Shown one piece after another: positions 8,292-18,808 of a stretch of DNA of 64,000 nucleotides. The notes beneath the pieces were generated by a model that searched no databases, was not told the origin of the DNA, and saw nothing but the letters and a program-made list of their open reading frames with translations. The position numbers were made by a program, and so were the translations under genes. Position 1 is the first letter of the stretch. The number at the start of each line of letters is the position of its first letter. Source of the stretch: an uncultured Monoglobus sp. (GTDB taxonomy: Bacteria > Bacillota > Clostridia > Monoglobales > Monoglobaceae); assembly GCA_947630135.1 (NCBI GenBank), contig CANRGH010000003.1:142793-206792 (forward strand). The letters are read 5' to 3'.

Positions 8292-9149
8292 ATGAGAAAA
8301 AAATCACCCGTAATCAGAGTGCTGTCGGCTGTTGTGCTGATCGCGTTCATTGTGATCGGCTTTAACGCCGGGCGGCTGTTTATCGGCGATAACGCGCCGT
8401 CGCGGCTGACCGACGTCACAAATATCCTTGTGGCCGGCGTGGACGTGGACGGTTACAGGACAGACCTTATTCTGATGGTTCAGGTGAACACCATAGACAA
8501 CAAAGTGAGCATTCTGCAAATTCCGCGCGACACGCGCGTGAGCAACAACAGAAACGACAAAAAGATAAACTCGGCGTATTTTTCGGGCATTGACACGCTC
8601 AAAAAAGAGGTCAGAAGCGTGACCGGGCTTTATACCGACTTTTTCGCCACAATAACCTTTGACGCGTTCAAGGAGATAGTCGACGCGCTCGGCGGCGTCA
8701 AGATCGACGTGCCGATAGACATGAACTATCACGATCCCGTTCAGGGCCTTACGATCGAGCTGAAGGCCGGACGGCAGAAGCTCAGCGGCGAGGAGGCTAT
8801 GATGTTCATGCGCTTCCGCAAGAACGACGACGGCACGGGCTATCCGATGGGTGACATTGACCGGAACAAGGCGCAGGCTGAGTTTTATTCAGCGGTCATG
8901 AAAAAGGCCATGAGCCCGATCGGAGTTTTGAAGGCCCCGTTCATATACGGCGCAGTCATGGAAAACACCACCACCGACTTAAACAACCGCGAGGTGCGGC
9001 AGCTCATGTTCCGCGTGTTCAAGATAGGCAAAAATAACATAAACATATATCAGCTTCCGGGCGAGCCGGGCTATCGCGGCGGAGTTTCATACTTCATCTG
9101 CGACGAGGATGAAACCGAGGAGCTTATAGACGAAAATTTCAGGCATTAG
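8292..9149 (+). CDS. LytR-CpsA-Psr (LCP) family glycopolymer transferase
   Basis: 285 residues with an N-terminal membrane anchor (VLSAVVLIAFIVIGFNAGRLF) and an LCP catalytic domain outside the cell: NILVAGVDVDGYRTDLILMVQ, PRDTRVSN, then GGVKIDVPIDMNY and the arginine-rich MFMRFRKNDDGTGYPMGDIDRNKAQ. LCP enzymes attach teichoic-acid-like or capsular polymers to peptidoglycan. The downstream neighbours rsfS and leuS match other Clostridia. Start ATG 8292 follows AGGAGAAGG. Confidence 0.93.
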   Translation: MRKKSPVIRVLSAVVLIAFIVIGFNAGRLFIGDNAPSRLTDVTNILVAGVDVDGYRTDLILMVQVNTIDNKVSILQIPRDTRVSNNRNDKKINSAYFSGIDTLKKEVRSVTGLYTDFFATITFDAFKEIVDALGGVKIDVPIDMNYHDPVQGLTIELKAGRQKLSGEEAMMFMRFRKNDDGTGYPMGDIDRNKAQAEFYSAVMKKAMSPIGVLKAPFIYGAVMENTTTDLNNREVRQLMFRVFKIGKNNINIYQLPGEPGYRGGVSYFICDEDETEELIDENFRH

Positions 9150-9193
9150 TAATATGTTAAGCCGCGATACATAAAAATTGAAAGGAGATTACT

Positions 9194-9550
9194 ATGGCGA
9201 GCAAAAACGAGACCGTTAACAAGATAGTCAAGGTGCTTGACGACAAAAAGGGCAGAAATATTGAGGTTATTGATATTTCGGGACTCACGACCATGACCGA
9301 TTACTTTATAATCGTGACGGGCGGCTCCGACACGCAGGTGAAGGCGCTGTGCGACAGCGTTGAAGAGGAGCTTGAAAAGGACGGCCTGACCCCGACCAAC
9401 AAGGAGGGCTACCGCACCGCCCAGTGGATATTGCTGGGATATGACGACGCGGTTGTGCATATTTTCCTTGCCGAGACCAGAGAGTTTTACGGCCTTGAGC
9501 GCATTTGGAAGGACGGCGTGAAGGTGGACGTTTCGGACATTGTCTCGTAG
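9194..9550 (+). CDS. rsfS: Ribosomal silencing factor RsfS
   Basis: 118 residues of the Iojap/YbeB family, with the conserved core DISGLTTMTDYFIIVTG and the C-terminal WILLGYDDAVVHIFLAETREFYGLERIW. RsfS binds L14 and blocks subunit joining in starved cells. A strong AAAGGAG precedes ATG 9194. It forms an operon with the LCP gene and leuS. Confidence 0.96.
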   Translation: MASKNETVNKIVKVLDDKKGRNIEVIDISGLTTMTDYFIIVTGGSDTQVKALCDSVEEELEKDGLTPTNKEGYRTAQWILLGYDDAVVHIFLAETREFYGLERIWKDGVKVDVSDIVS

Positions 9551-9619
9551 GCGGGCCGCCGTGATTTCAGAAACCGACGCAGCTATCTGCGAAAAGTATA
9601 AAGAAAAGAGGATAAGAAT

Positions 9620-12085
9620 TTGAAGTACGATTTTAAGACAATTGAGGAAAAATGGCAGAAAATATGGGAGGAGACCGGCGAGTTCGACATTTCCGAGGAT
9701 ACCGAAAAGCCGAAGTATTACGCTCTTGAGATGTTCCCTTATCCCTCGGGCAACCTGCATATGGGTCATGTGAGGAACTACGCGATAGGAGATGTCGTCG
9801 CCCGCTATAAAAAGATGCAGGGCTTTAACGTGCTGCACCCAATGGGCTGGGACAGCTTCGGCCTTCCGGCCGAGAACGCGGCGATAAAGCACGGCGCGGA
9901 CCCGGCGGACTGGACATGGTCGAATATCGACAACATGCGCAGACAGCTCAAGCGCATAGGTTTGAGCTATGACTGGGACAGAGAGGTAGCCACCGCCAAG
10001 CCCGAGTATTATAAATTTACGCAGTGGATGTTCGCGCAGCTCTACAAGCACGGGCTGGCGTACAAAAAGAAATCATATGTTAACTGGTGCCCCTCGTGCG
10101 CCACGGTTCTGGCGAACGAGCAGGTCGTTAACGGCAAGTGCGAGCGCTGCAAGAGCGAGGTCGGCAAAAAGGACCTTGAGCAGTGGTTCTTCAAGATCAC
10201 AGACTATGCGCAGAGGCTGCTTGACGACATAGACAAATTAAAGGGCTGGCCCGACAAGGTAAAGCTTATGCAGACAAACTGGATAGGCCGCAGCGAGGGC
10301 GCCGAGGTCGATTTTAAGATCGACGGCAGCGACGAGACTCTGACGGTCTACACCACCCGCCCCGACACGATTTTCGGCGTGAGCTACATGGTTATAGCGC
10401 CGGAGCACCCGCTGGTCGAAAAGCTTATCGCGGGCAGCGAGACCGAGGCCGAGTGCCGCGCCTTTATCAAAAAAGTGCAGCACCAGAGCGAGATCGTGCG
10501 TTCCGCGACCGACACCGAAAAAGAGGGCGTGTTCACCGGAACATATCTCATTCACCCGTTCACCGGCGCGAAGATACCGCTGTATCTCGCGAACTACGTC
10601 CTGCTTGACTACGGCACGGGAATTGTTATGGGCGTTGCCGCCCACGACCAGCGCGACTTTGAGTTCGCCAAGAAGTACGATCTGCCGATCACGATAGTTA
10701 TCCAGCCCGAGGGTCAGAACATGAAGTCCGAGGACATGACAGAGGCTTTCGCGGCCGAGGGAATTATGGAAAATTCCGGCGAGTTTGACGGCATGAACAA
10801 CAAAGACGCGATCAAGGCCATAACGAAGCGGCTCGAAGAGCTGGGGATCGGCCGAGGCAAGGTCAATTTCCGGTTAAGGGACTGGCTGATCTCAAGACAG
10901 CGCTACTGGGGCGCGCCGATACCGGTCGTTTACTGCGACAAGTGCGGCGAGGTATTGGTTCCCGACGATCAGCTCCCGGTGATCCTGCCGCAGAACGTTA
11001 AGTTCACGGGCAAGGGTCAGTCGCCGCTCAGCGAGTGCGAGGAATTTGTTCACACGACCTGTCCCAAGTGCGGCGGCCCCGCCAGGCGCGAGACCGACAC
11101 GATGGACACGTTTGTATGCTCGTCGTGGTACTTTTTGAGATACTGCGATCCGCACAATACCGAAATGCCGTTTGACAAGGCCAAGATAGACTACTGGATG
11201 AACGTCGATCAGTATATCGGCGGCGTTGAGCACGCGATACTTCATCTGCTCTACGCGAGATTTTTCACAAAGGCGCTGCATGATTTCGGATATGTGAGCT
11301 GTGACGAGCCGTTTGAAAATCTGCTGACGCAGGGCATGGTCTTAAAGGACGGAACAAAGATGTCAAAGTCTCTGGGCAATGTTGTGAGCCCCGAGGAGAT
11401 AATCAATAAATACGGCGCTGACACCGCGCGTCTGTTTATCCTGTTCGCGGCTCCGCCCGAGCGCGACCTTGACTGGAACGACACGGCGGTCGAGGGCTCT
11501 TACAGATTTTTGAACCGCGTATGGAGAGCGGTCGAGGAGCTCAAGGACCTGATGACCGACGAGAAGCCCGGAAACGTTTCGGGCGAGGAGAGAAAGCTGC
11601 GCCTCGCGGTTCACAGCGCGATCAAAAAGGTCACAGCCGACTGCGACAGATTTAGCTTCAACACCGCGATAAGCGCGATCATGGAGATGGTGAACGCCCT
11701 GTATTACTATAAGGAGCATACGGCGAAGGAGGAGCTTAGCCGTCCGGTCATTTCCGAGGCGCTGCGCTCGCTTATCCTGCTGCTCTCGCCTTTTGTGCCG
11801 CATATCGCGTCCGAGATGTGGCAGATAATCGGCGAGACCTCGAACCTTGCCACCGTGAAGTGGCCCGAGTATGACGAGAGCGCGCTGGTTGTTGATGAGA
11901 TCGAGATCGTGCTCCAGATAAACGGCAGGATCAGAGATAAAATAAAGATCAGCCCCGACCTGACCCGCGACGAGATGGTCGAGCTGGCCGTGAGCAACGA
12001 CAAAATAAAAGAGCTGACCGAGGGCAAACAGATCGTAAAATGCATCGCCGTGCCCAAGAAGCTTATAAACGTGGTCGTTAAATAA
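9620..12085 (+). CDS. leuS: Leucyl-tRNA synthetase
   Basis: 821 residues, class Ia synthetase. The HIGH-type motif is in [15 protein letters not shown], the zinc knuckles are WCPSCATVL and CERCKS, the editing domain (CP1) has [20 protein letters not shown], and KMSKS is in [11 protein letters not shown]. Length is typical of a bacterial LeuRS. Translation begins at TTG 9620 behind AAGAGGA; no better ATG is present at the family N-terminus [15 protein letters not shown]. Confidence 0.98.
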   Translation: MKYDFKTIEEKWQKIWEETGEFDISEDTEKPKYYALEMFPYPSGNLHMGHVRNYAIGDVVARYKKMQGFNVLHPMGWDSFGLPAENAAIKHGADPADWTWSNIDNMRRQLKRIGLSYDWDREVATAKPEYYKFTQWMFAQLYKHGLAYKKKSYVNWCPSCATVLANEQVVNGKCERCKSEVGKKDLEQWFFKITDYAQRLLDDIDKLKGWPDKVKLMQTNWIGRSEGAEVDFKIDGSDETLTVYTTRPDTIFGVSYMVIAPEHPLVEKLIAGSETEAECRAFIKKVQHQSEIVRSATDTEKEGVFTGTYLIHPFTGAKIPLYLANYVLLDYGTGIVMGVAAHDQRDFEFAKKYDLPITIVIQPEGQNMKSEDMTEAFAAEGIMENSGEFDGMNNKDAIKAITKRLEELGIGRGKVNFRLRDWLISRQRYWGAPIPVVYCDKCGEVLVPDDQLPVILPQNVKFTGKGQSPLSECEEFVHTTCPKCGGPARRETDTMDTFVCSSWYFLRYCDPHNTEMPFDKAKIDYWMNVDQYIGGVEHAILHLLYARFFTKALHDFGYVSCDEPFENLLTQGMVLKDGTKMSKSLGNVVSPEEIINKYGADTARLFILFAAPPERDLDWNDTAVEGSYRFLNRVWRAVEELKDLMTDEKPGNVSGEERKLRLAVHSAIKKVTADCDRFSFNTAISAIMEMVNALYYYKEHTAKEELSRPVISEALRSLILLLSPFVPHIASEMWQIIGETSNLATVKWPEYDESALVVDEIEIVLQINGRIRDKIKISPDLTRDEMVELAVSNDKIKELTEGKQIVKCIAVPKKLINVVVK

Positions 12086-12108
12086 AACGGCGCTGTGAAA
12101 GGGTTATT

Positions 12109-12915
12109 ATGAACAGATACAGGCAGAGAAAGAAAAGGAGACGGCGCAGGATCATACTTATTCTTGTGATAATCGCGGTGCTGGCGGCTTTTGTTGTGCC
12201 CTACTGTCTGGAGCCGGGCGTGCCGGTGCTTATGTATCACTGCGTGTCCGAGGAGCCGAGGAGCGGCGATGAAAATCTCTATTGCCGCCCCGATCAGCTT
12301 GTGGAACAGTTTGACTATCTCAAGCGAGAGGGCTACACGACATTGTTCGCCGAGGAGTATGAGCAGGCGTACGACGTGAAAAAGCCGATAATACTCACCT
12401 TTGACGACGGATATGAGGACTGCTACACCGAGCTCTATCCGCTGCTTAAAAAGTATGACTTTAAGGCGACGATATTCATGGTGGGCGAGTATATCGACAA
12501 AAAAGGATATTTAAGCTCCGAACAGATCCGCGAAATGGCGAAAAGCGGTTATGTCAGCGTTCAGAGCCACACGGCCCACCACGTCAATCTTGCCGACATG
12601 AGCGCGGATGAGCTTGACGCGGAATTCAGGGCGTCCTGCGCGTCGCTCGCGAAGATAACCGGAAAAAATGTCACGGTTCTGTCGTACCCCGGAGGTTATT
12701 TTAACGATGAGGTACTGCGGCAGGCGAAAAGATATTTTACATACGGCTACGCGATTGACACGAATAAATATTCAAAGGATAACCATTACGAGATCTCAAG
12801 GGGCGGGGTTTTCCGCAACACCACGCTTGAGGCTTACGAGAGAGCGATCGAGACTTATTCCGAGAGCCGCATAGTCCGCGACTGGCTGAAGCTGTATTAT
12901 AAGATATTTGATTGA
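12109..12915 (+). CDS. Membrane-anchored polysaccharide deacetylase (NodB-like)
   Basis: 268 residues. A basic stretch (RQRKKRRRRR) and a membrane helix (IILILVIIAVLAAFVVP) precede a CE4 domain: VPVLMYHCVSE, then the metal motif TFDDGYEDCY with two aspartates, SHTAHHVNL with the metal-binding histidines, and SYPGGYFNDEV. Such enzymes deacetylate peptidoglycan or other surface amino sugars. It follows leuS by 23 nt and is closed by a terminator. The substrate is inferred only from the class. Confidence 0.92.
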   Translation: MNRYRQRKKRRRRRIILILVIIAVLAAFVVPYCLEPGVPVLMYHCVSEEPRSGDENLYCRPDQLVEQFDYLKREGYTTLFAEEYEQAYDVKKPIILTFDDGYEDCYTELYPLLKKYDFKATIFMVGEYIDKKGYLSSEQIREMAKSGYVSVQSHTAHHVNLADMSADELDAEFRASCASLAKITGKNVTVLSYPGGYFNDEVLRQAKRYFTYGYAIDTNKYSKDNHYEISRGGVFRNTTLEAYERAIETYSESRIVRDWLKLYYKIFD

Positions 12916-12941
12916 CGCGGACGGCTCCGAAATCTATTTAG

Positions 12942-12984
12942 AAATCAAAAAGCGTCTCCGCGGAGGCGGGGGCGCTTTTGATTT
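12942..12984 (+). terminator. Terminator after the deacetylase gene
   Basis: AAATCAAAAAGCGTCTCCG pairs with CGGGGGCGCTTTTGATTT; the A-rich and T-rich arms make it able to work on both strands. Confidence 0.8.
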
Positions 12985-13022
12985 AATACCGGTCGTTTGC
13001 GGGGCACATATTTGTTTGGTAA

Positions 13023-13050
13023 TTGTTTTGTAAAGGAGAAAGTGTATAAT
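13023..13050 (+). promoter_or_regulatory. Predicted sigma-A promoter of a small RNA
   Basis: TTGTTT (13023-13028), 16-nt spacer, TATAAT (13045-13050). No open reading frame follows on this strand before the convergent coat-protein gene. Confidence 0.55.
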
Positions 13051-13056
13051 AATTAT

Positions 13057-13165
13057 ACATTTTTTAGCGGTTCTGCTTAAGCGGTATCGAGAACCTTAAG
13101 GAACCGCAAACGGCCGGAAAACAAAAGGCGCGCACCTTAAATAAGGTGAGCGCCTTTGCTCTTGT
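13057..13165 (+). ncRNA. Candidate small non-coding RNA of about 100 nt
   Basis: Downstream of the predicted promoter the sequence forms two hairpins: GCGGTTC (about 13066) pairing with GAACCGC (about 13101), and AAAGGCGC (13124) pairing with GCGCCTTT (about 13150-13157), the latter followed by a T-rich tract (GCTCTTGTTTG). The second hairpin also lies correctly to terminate the coat-protein genes from the other side. I do not recognise an RNA family. Confidence 0.45.
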
Positions 13166-13285
13166 TTGTATTATACAACCTTTATGCGAATTTGTCAACC
13201 GAAATAAAACGAATATTTAACAAATATTTGACTCGGAGCCGAGTTTTATTGGTTAAATTTCCGATTATGTTTTTTGGCGCCGCCG

Positions 13286-13567
13286 TTAAGCCGACATTTT
13301 TTCGCTGAACTTCTGCTTAACGCTGTCCACCTTTGACTGCTCCGCCTGCTCTGTGGGGTACCAGCCTTTTTCCGCCATGCGGTTGTAGATAGTGTCCTGC
13401 GTCGCGAGCGAGCTGTTCAGCGCCATGCAGAACGCCTTGTGAACGTCCTCGCTCGATGATTCGATCGTGCCGTGGAGAAACAGGTCGCACACTCCCTTTT
13501 CAAGCTGCAGAACGTTCTCCATTAACTCCTTGTCCGACATATTTGTTTCCTGTGTGTTCGCGCTCAT
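13286..13567 (-). CDS. CotF-like spore coat protein
   Basis: 93 residues: a polar N-terminal tail, then MSDKELMENVLQLEKGVCDLFLHGTIESSS and a second helix pair ending in GWYPTEQAEQSKVDSVKQKF. This pattern is typical of the small ferritin-like CotF-family coat proteins of Clostridia. It lies 18 nt downstream of a second small coat-type gene and is read with it. It indicates a sporulating lineage. Confidence 0.8.
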   Translation of the reverse strand: MSANTQETNMSDKELMENVLQLEKGVCDLFLHGTIESSSEDVHKAFCMALNSSLATQDTIYNRMAEKGWYPTEQAEQSKVDSVKQKFSEKMSA

Positions 13568-13585
13568 AAAATTACTCCTTTCCGC

Positions 13586-13762
13586 TTAGCCCAACAGGCC
13601 GTAAAAATTCTGAAATGTCTCCTTGTGCTGCTCGACCAGCTTGTTCACATAGCTTTGCAGGTCGGGGTCCTGAAGCCTCGCCGCTATCGCGCGACAGTTC
13701 GTCTCAAAAAACTGCTCGTGGCCGAGAGCGTCCTCAACGTATAAAAGCTCTTTTGTCGTCAT
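13586..13762 (-). CDS. Small CotF-family/coat-associated protein (58 residues)
   Basis: Reading the minus strand from ATG at 13762, the product starts MTTKELLYVEDALGHEQFF and ends LVEQHKETFQNFYGLLG. An excellent GGAGGTGAT (13765-13773) precedes it. The helix-turn pattern and length match the short partner often found beside CotF-like coat genes in Clostridia. It is the first gene of a two-gene unit. Confidence 0.75.
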   Translation of the reverse strand: MTTKELLYVEDALGHEQFFETNCRAIAARLQDPDLQSYVNKLVEQHKETFQNFYGLLG

Positions 13763-13858
13763 GTTATCACCTCCGTTTACAGTTTTTCCCGCGGGATAAA
13801 AATTATTCCTTAAAATTTAAAAATACTTTACGGTTTTGTGACAAATCTGTTTAGTTTG

Positions 13859-13887
13859 TTTACATTTATGATAAATTAATATATAAT
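13859..13887 (+). promoter_or_regulatory. Predicted promoter of nrdR
   Basis: TTTACA (13859-13864), 17-nt spacer, TATAAT (13882-13887), about 36 nt before the nrdR start. Confidence 0.65.
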
Positions 13888-13923
13888 TATCGTGTCAAAA
13901 ATTTAACTCGGGAGAGGATAATT

Positions 13924-14382
13924 ATGCGTTGTATGTATTGCGGCTCGCTCGACAGCAAAGTGGTGGACTCCCGCTCGACGGATGACGGAACCGCCATCAG
14001 ACGCCGCCGCGAGTGCTTAAACTGCGGAAAGCGCTTCACCACATATGAAAAGGTCGAAAGCGTTCCGATAATCGTTGTTAAAAAGGATAAGTCGCGTCAG
14101 AGCTTTGACCGCGACAAGCTTGAGCGCGGAATTTTGAACGCATGCGCCAGCCGTCCGGTCCCGCTCCAGACGATAGATTCCATGATAACCGAGATAGAGA
14201 GCAGCCTTCACAACAGCCTCCAGCGCGAGGTCTCAAGCGAGAAGATAGGCGAGATGGTCATGGATATGCTGCGGGATATTGACGAGGTGGCGTATGTTCG
14301 CTTCGCCTCGGTCTATAAACAGTTCAAGGATATCGAGACGTTCCAGGAGGAGCTCAAAAAGCTTTCCGAAAAACGCGGATAA
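13924..14382 (+). CDS. nrdR: Transcriptional repressor NrdR
   Basis: 152 residues. The N-terminal zinc ribbon is [17 protein letters not shown] with a second [12 protein letters not shown], followed by an ATP-cone domain ([20 protein letters not shown]). NrdR represses ribonucleotide reductase genes according to ATP/dATP. Length is standard. It stands alone behind its own promoter; no NrdR box pair was recognised in this window. Confidence 0.97.
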   Translation: MRCMYCGSLDSKVVDSRSTDDGTAIRRRRECLNCGKRFTTYEKVESVPIIVVKKDKSRQSFDRDKLERGILNACASRPVPLQTIDSMITEIESSLHNSLQREVSSEKIGEMVMDMLRDIDEVAYVRFASVYKQFKDIETFQEELKKLSEKRG

Positions 14383-14417
14383 AGCGTCGGTTTTTTTGAA
14401 AAATTCGGCAAAAACCC

Positions 14418-14446
14418 TTGACAAATCAAAGATTTGGTGGTAGAAT
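14418..14446 (+). promoter_or_regulatory. Promoter of the rimP-nusA-infB operon
   Basis: TTGACA (14418-14423), 17-nt spacer, TAGAAT (14441-14446). Confidence 0.75.
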
Positions 14447-14472
14447 ACTTAAGTAACATGTAGAATATCGGC

Positions 14473-14505
14473 TGAAGAGTGAGGGAAACCTCACTCTTTG
14501 GTTTT
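14473..14505 (+). terminator. Leader hairpin with T-rich tail ahead of rimP
   Basis: AAGAGTGAGG pairs with CCTCACTCTT, followed by TGGTTTT. It lies about 30 nt into the leader of the rimP-nusA operon and could be an attenuator. NusA is known to autoregulate its operon in other bacteria by acting on leader termination; that this hairpin does so is inference. Confidence 0.5.
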
Positions 14506-14566
14506 AAATGTTTATGACGCCCCGCGCGGCGGGGTATGTCAATGACTGCGTTGGGAGTTGATAAGC

Positions 14567-15031
14567 TTGCGGTTGAGCAAAACTGAAAAAATTGTTTACG
14601 ACATGGCGGTCGGGCCCGCCGCCGAGGCGGGGCTTGAGGTTTACGACGTCGAGTTCGTGAAAGAGGGCGGCGCCCGCTTTTTGAGGATATTTCTTGACAA
14701 GAGCGGCGGCGTGAATATTGACGAGTGTGAGGAATTTTCGCGCGTGATAGGGGATCTGCTTGACAGGAAGGACCCGATCCCGCAGAACTATTACCTTGAG
14801 GTGTCGTCCCCGGGAATTGAGCGCAGGCTCAGGCATCGGGAGCATTTTGAAAAAGCGATCGGCGAGACGGTCGACGTTCACCTCTATAAGGCGGTCGGCG
14901 GTTCAAAGACGCTGACCGGCATTTTAACCGAAATTGATGATGAAAATAATATAACAATTGAGACGGACGGGGAGACGGCAACAATTCCCCAAAGCGCGGC
15001 GGCGAGAGTCAATATTCATTTTGACTTTTAA
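14567..15031 (+). CDS. rimP: Ribosome maturation factor RimP
   Basis: About 154 residues with the RimP N-terminal domain (VGPAAEAGLEVYDVEFVKEGG, RFLRIFLDKSGGVNIDECEE) and an SH3-like C-terminal half (YYLEVSSPGIERRLRHREHF). It acts in 30S maturation. Only TTG starts are available. I prefer 14567, nine nt after GGGAG; TTG at 14558 and 14573 are alternatives. It opens the classic rimP-nusA-rnpM-infB-rbfA run. Confidence 0.93.
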   Translation: MRLSKTEKIVYDMAVGPAAEAGLEVYDVEFVKEGGARFLRIFLDKSGGVNIDECEEFSRVIGDLLDRKDPIPQNYYLEVSSPGIERRLRHREHFEKAIGETVDVHLYKAVGGSKTLTGILTEIDDENNITIETDGETATIPQSAAARVNIHFDF

Positions 15032-15067
15032 GTTGGGCGCAAATAACAGAGAGGAGTCTTTAGAAAA

Positions 15068-16186
15068 ATGAGTTCAGAGCTTTTTAACTTGTTGGATGAG
15101 ATCGAGGAGGAAAAAGGCATAAGCAAGGATATTGTGCTGGACGCTCTTGAGAGCGCGCTGATTTCCGCTTACAAGAAGAATTTCGGCGCCGTTTCCGATA
15201 TAAACGTTAAGTTTTCGGAGGACGGAGAGATCAAGATCTATGCCAGAAAGATGGTTGTTGAGGAGGTCGAGGACAGAGAGACACAGATTTCGGTGCTCGA
15301 CGCCCGCGACATTAAGCCCGAATATGAGGTGGGCGACATTGTCGAGTTTGAGGTGACACCCGCCGCTTTCGGCAGGATAGCCGCGCAGACCGCCCGTCAG
15401 GTCGTGTTCCAGAGAATACGCGAGGCGGAGCGAGAGAAGATGGTCGACGAGTATAGCGGCCGCGAGAACAACATAGCCAACGCTGTTGTCAGAAAGATCG
15501 ACCGACGCAATGTTATGCTTGACATTGACGGCACCGAGTCGGTGCTGATGTCGAACGAGCAGGTAAAACACGACAACTACAAGGTCGGCGAGCGCTACAA
15601 GGTGTTCGTGGTCGAGGTCGCGGACAGCGTCAAGGGCGTGCACCTTGTCGTTTCGCGCTCGCACCCCGGACTGGTGCGCTGCCTGTTTGAGCTTGAGGTC
15701 CCCGAGATCTCGCAGGGAATTATAGAATTCAAGGGCATCTCCCGCGAGGCGGGATCGCGCTCCAAGATCGCGGTCGCCTCAACGGTGCGCAACGTTGACC
15801 CGGTGGGAACCTGCATCGGCCCCAAGGGAATGAGAGTGCAGAACGTTATTAACGAGCTGCGCGGCGAGAAGATAGACATTATAAGATACAGCGACGATCC
15901 GGCGGAGTTCGTTTCGAACGCGCTCAGCCCCGCGGACGTGGTTTCGATAAACGTTATTCCCGATCAGAAAATGTGCAAGGTCGTGGTTCCCGAGAGCCAG
16001 CTTTCACTGGCGATCGGCAGAGAGGGCCAGAACGTGCGCCTTGCCGCCAGACTGACGGGCTGGAAGATAGACCTGAGCGCGCTGCCCGACGAGCAGATCG
16101 GAGAAACGAGCGACGAGTCCGGCGGCGAGCCGACCGAGGAGGATATGCAGAGAGAGGTCGCCGAGATCTTAGCCAGAGAGGATTAA
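15068..16186 (+). CDS. nusA: Transcription termination/antitermination factor NusA
   Basis: 372 residues: N-terminal RNA-polymerase-binding domain ([22 protein letters not shown]), S1 domain ([21 protein letters not shown]), and two KH domains ([21 protein letters not shown] and [21 protein letters not shown]). It lacks the C-terminal acidic repeats of proteobacterial NusA, which is normal for Bacillota. It modulates pausing and termination. Confidence 0.98.
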   Translation: MSSELFNLLDEIEEEKGISKDIVLDALESALISAYKKNFGAVSDINVKFSEDGEIKIYARKMVVEEVEDRETQISVLDARDIKPEYEVGDIVEFEVTPAAFGRIAAQTARQVVFQRIREAEREKMVDEYSGRENNIANAVVRKIDRRNVMLDIDGTESVLMSNEQVKHDNYKVGERYKVFVVEVADSVKGVHLVVSRSHPGLVRCLFELEVPEISQGIIEFKGISREAGSRSKIAVASTVRNVDPVGTCIGPKGMRVQNVINELRGEKIDIIRYSDDPAEFVSNALSPADVVSINVIPDQKMCKVVVPESQLSLAIGREGQNVRLAARLTGWKIDLSALPDEQIGETSDESGGEPTEEDMQREVAEILARED

Positions 16187-16189
16187 GCC

Positions 16190-16435
16190 ATGCCTGTGAG
16201 AATGTGCGTGGTATGCAGGGGCCGCTTTGAAAAAGCGGAACTCAGCCGCGTGATATGCGGCGGCGACGGCGAGATCCGCCTCGACAAAACGGGCAAGGCC
16301 CAGTGCCGCGGCGCGTATATCTGCGGCGAATGTTTGGGAACGGCCCAAAAGAAACGGGCGCTTGAGCGGGTCTTTAAACGCAGAGTAGAGCCCGAGGTAT
16401 ACGAGAGAATTATCCGCGAGGCGGAGGAAAATTGA
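16190..16435 (+). CDS. rnpM: YlxR family RNA-binding protein (RnpM)
   Basis: 81 residues. The family signature RMCVVCRGRFEKAEL is at the N-terminus and GRGAY-type residues are seen as CRGAYICGECL. YlxR/RnpM proteins bind RNase P RNA and modulate its activity in Bacillota. It begins four nt after nusA. In many relatives an L7Ae-like ylxQ gene follows; here only an 80-nt gap separates it from infB. Confidence 0.92.
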   Translation: MPVRMCVVCRGRFEKAELSRVICGGDGEIRLDKTGKAQCRGAYICGECLGTAQKKRALERVFKRRVEPEVYERIIREAEEN

Positions 16436-16515
16436 CATAAATTCGCGGGCGGCGCATCCCGACGCCCAAGGCCGCGGCCGGCGGCGAGAAAAATCAGAAA
16501 GGGTTGATGTAAACA

Positions 16516-18783
16516 ATGGAAAAAATACGAGCTTATGAGCTGTCCAAAATATTCGGATTTCCGAGCAAGGACATCGTGAAGGTGCTGCACGATTACGGCG
16601 TTTCGACCAAGAACCATATGAGCGCTCTGAACGAGTATGAATTGGACGTGATTTTTGAATATCTTACCCAAAGGAACTCGGCGAATGACTTTTCGATTTT
16701 GGAAAAGAAGAAAAAGCACGAGCAGGCCCCGCGCAAAAAGAGAGAAAAGGGCGAGGCTCAGGAAGTCGAGAGAGAGTTCACCGACACGAACGAGGTCGTC
16801 GTGGGCAGAAAGACCCGCACGGTCGATACCCGCGTCAACAATGTGGACCTTGACCGCATAGACGATGAAAAGATTGAGGACCTTATTCCCGAAAACGTTA
16901 AGCAGGGCGACAAGAAGCAGAAGATAAATCAGAAGAAAAAACAGCAGCAGCGCCAGCAGCACAGCACAAAGCAGAAGCGCAAGCCCGAAAACGTTTTCAA
17001 AAAGGTCGAGAAGAAAAAGAAGAAGGAAGAGCCGATTCATGTGCTCATCCCGGGCGAGATAACCGTGGGTGAGCTGGCGTCCAGAATGAAGAAGTCGCCT
17101 GCCGAGATAATTAAAAAGCTCATGCTTTTGGGAATAATGGCAACGGTCAACGAGACGCTCGACTTTGACACCGCCTCGCTTATCGTTGAGGAAATGGGCG
17201 GAACCTATGAAAAAGAAATAATTCTCACGGAAGAGGATAAACTATTTGAGGACTTTGAGGATACACCCGAGCAGCTCAAGCCCCGTTCGCCGGTCGTTGT
17301 TGTTATGGGCCATGTCGATCACGGAAAGACTTCGCTGCTTGACGCGATAAGGCACACCAACGTGACCGAGGGCGAGTTCGGAGGTATTACCCAGCATATC
17401 GGCGCGCACCGCGTCCGCGTGGGCGAAAAGAAGATAACCTTCCTTGACACGCCGGGTCATGAGGCGTTCACCGCAATGCGCGCGAGAGGCGCGCTTGTGA
17501 CCGACATAGCCATACTGGTCGTTGCGGCGGACGACGGAATTATGCCGCAGACGGTCGAGGCGATAAACCACGCCAAGGCCGCGAACGTTTCGATAATAGT
17601 CGCGATAAACAAGATAGACAAAGAGGGCGCGAACCCCGACCGCGTTAAGCAGGAGCTCATGGAGCACAACCTGGTTCCCGAGGAATGGGGCGGCGACACG
17701 ATCTGCGTTGAGATCTCCGCCAAAAAGAAGCAGAACATCAAGCAGCTCCTTGAGATGGTTCTGCTTGTGGCCGAGATGAAGGAACTCAAGGCCAATCCCG
17801 ACAGAAAGGCCAAGGGCACGGTTATCGAGTCGCAGCTCGATAAGGGCCGCGGCCCGGTCGCCACGGTTCTGGTGCAGAACGGAACTTTGCGCGTCGGCGA
17901 TATTGTCGTTGCCGGAACGGCCGTGGGCAGAGTCCGCGCGATGAGCAACGACAAGGGAAAGAACGTTAAAAAAGCCGGCCCGTCGATTCCCGTTGAGATC
18001 CTCGGCCTGTCCGAGGTTCCCGAGGGCGGCGACGAGTTCTATGTCGTAACCGACGAGCGTCTCGCGCGCTCGGTCGTGGCGAACAGAAAATTCAAGGAGA
18101 AGCAGGAGCGGCAGAAGTCCGCGGGAGCCGTGTCGCTTGAAAATCTGTTCGAGCATATCGAGGCCGGCAAGATGAAGGAGCTCAATATAATCGTCAAGGC
18201 CGACGTTCAGGGAAGCGTCGAGGCGGTTAAGCAGTCGCTCGAGAGGATTTCAAACGACGAGGTGCGCGTTTCGGTTATTCACGGCGCAGTTGGCGCCATA
18301 ACCGAGTCGGATGTTATGCTGGCAAGTGCGTCAAACGCGATAATCGTCGGCTTTAACGTGCGTCCCACGGCGGGCGCCAGCGACGCGGCGGCTGACGCGG
18401 ATGTCGATCTGCGCATGTACCGCGTGATCTATGACGCGATAGAGGATATTGAAAAGGCCATGAAGGGTATGCTTGAGCCCACCTTCCGCGAGGAGGTAAC
18501 GGGCCACGTTGAGATCAGAACGACGTTCAAGGTTTCGGGCGTGGGCACGATCGGCGGCGCTTATGTTACCGACGGAAAGATACGCCGCGACAGCCTTGTG
18601 CGCGTTGTGCGCGACGGCATTGTTATCCATGAGGGCGAGCTCGGCTCGCTCAAGAGGTTCAAAGACGATGTGCGCGAGGTCAACAGCGGTTATGAGTGCG
18701 GTCTCAGCATAAGCAATTATAACGACATCAAGGACGGCGACGTTATTGAGGCGTATATAATGGCGCAGGTGGATCCCGAGTAA
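16516..18783 (+). CDS. infB: Translation initiation factor IF-2
   Basis: 755 residues. Both IF2_N motifs are present ([21 protein letters not shown] and the later [21 protein letters not shown]), separated by a Lys/Gln-rich linker. The GTPase has [17 protein letters not shown] and NKIDK; the C-terminal domains include the fMet-tRNA-binding region. Length is usual for Bacillota. Confidence 0.98.
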   Translation: MEKIRAYELSKIFGFPSKDIVKVLHDYGVSTKNHMSALNEYELDVIFEYLTQRNSANDFSILEKKKKHEQAPRKKREKGEAQEVEREFTDTNEVVVGRKTRTVDTRVNNVDLDRIDDEKIEDLIPENVKQGDKKQKINQKKKQQQRQQHSTKQKRKPENVFKKVEKKKKKEEPIHVLIPGEITVGELASRMKKSPAEIIKKLMLLGIMATVNETLDFDTASLIVEEMGGTYEKEIILTEEDKLFEDFEDTPEQLKPRSPVVVVMGHVDHGKTSLLDAIRHTNVTEGEFGGITQHIGAHRVRVGEKKITFLDTPGHEAFTAMRARGALVTDIAILVVAADDGIMPQTVEAINHAKAANVSIIVAINKIDKEGANPDRVKQELMEHNLVPEEWGGDTICVEISAKKKQNIKQLLEMVLLVAEMKELKANPDRKAKGTVIESQLDKGRGPVATVLVQNGTLRVGDIVVAGTAVGRVRAMSNDKGKNVKKAGPSIPVEILGLSEVPEGGDEFYVVTDERLARSVVANRKFKEKQERQKSAGAVSLENLFEHIEAGKMKELNIIVKADVQGSVEAVKQSLERISNDEVRVSVIHGAVGAITESDVMLASASNAIIVGFNVRPTAGASDAAADADVDLRMYRVIYDAIEDIEKAMKGMLEPTFREEVTGHVEIRTTFKVSGVGTIGGAYVTDGKIRRDSLVRVVRDGIVIHEGELGSLKRFKDDVREVNSGYECGLSISNYNDIKDGDVIEAYIMAQVDPE

Positions 18784-18808
18784 TTTTGATTGACCGGAGG
18801 ATAAAATT

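Noticed and set aside
17242..18156. Long minus-strand frame inside infB, and similar frames inside ffh, leuS, ribF and trmD
   Set aside because: All are shadows of well-supported genes on the other strand, with unnatural amino-acid composition.
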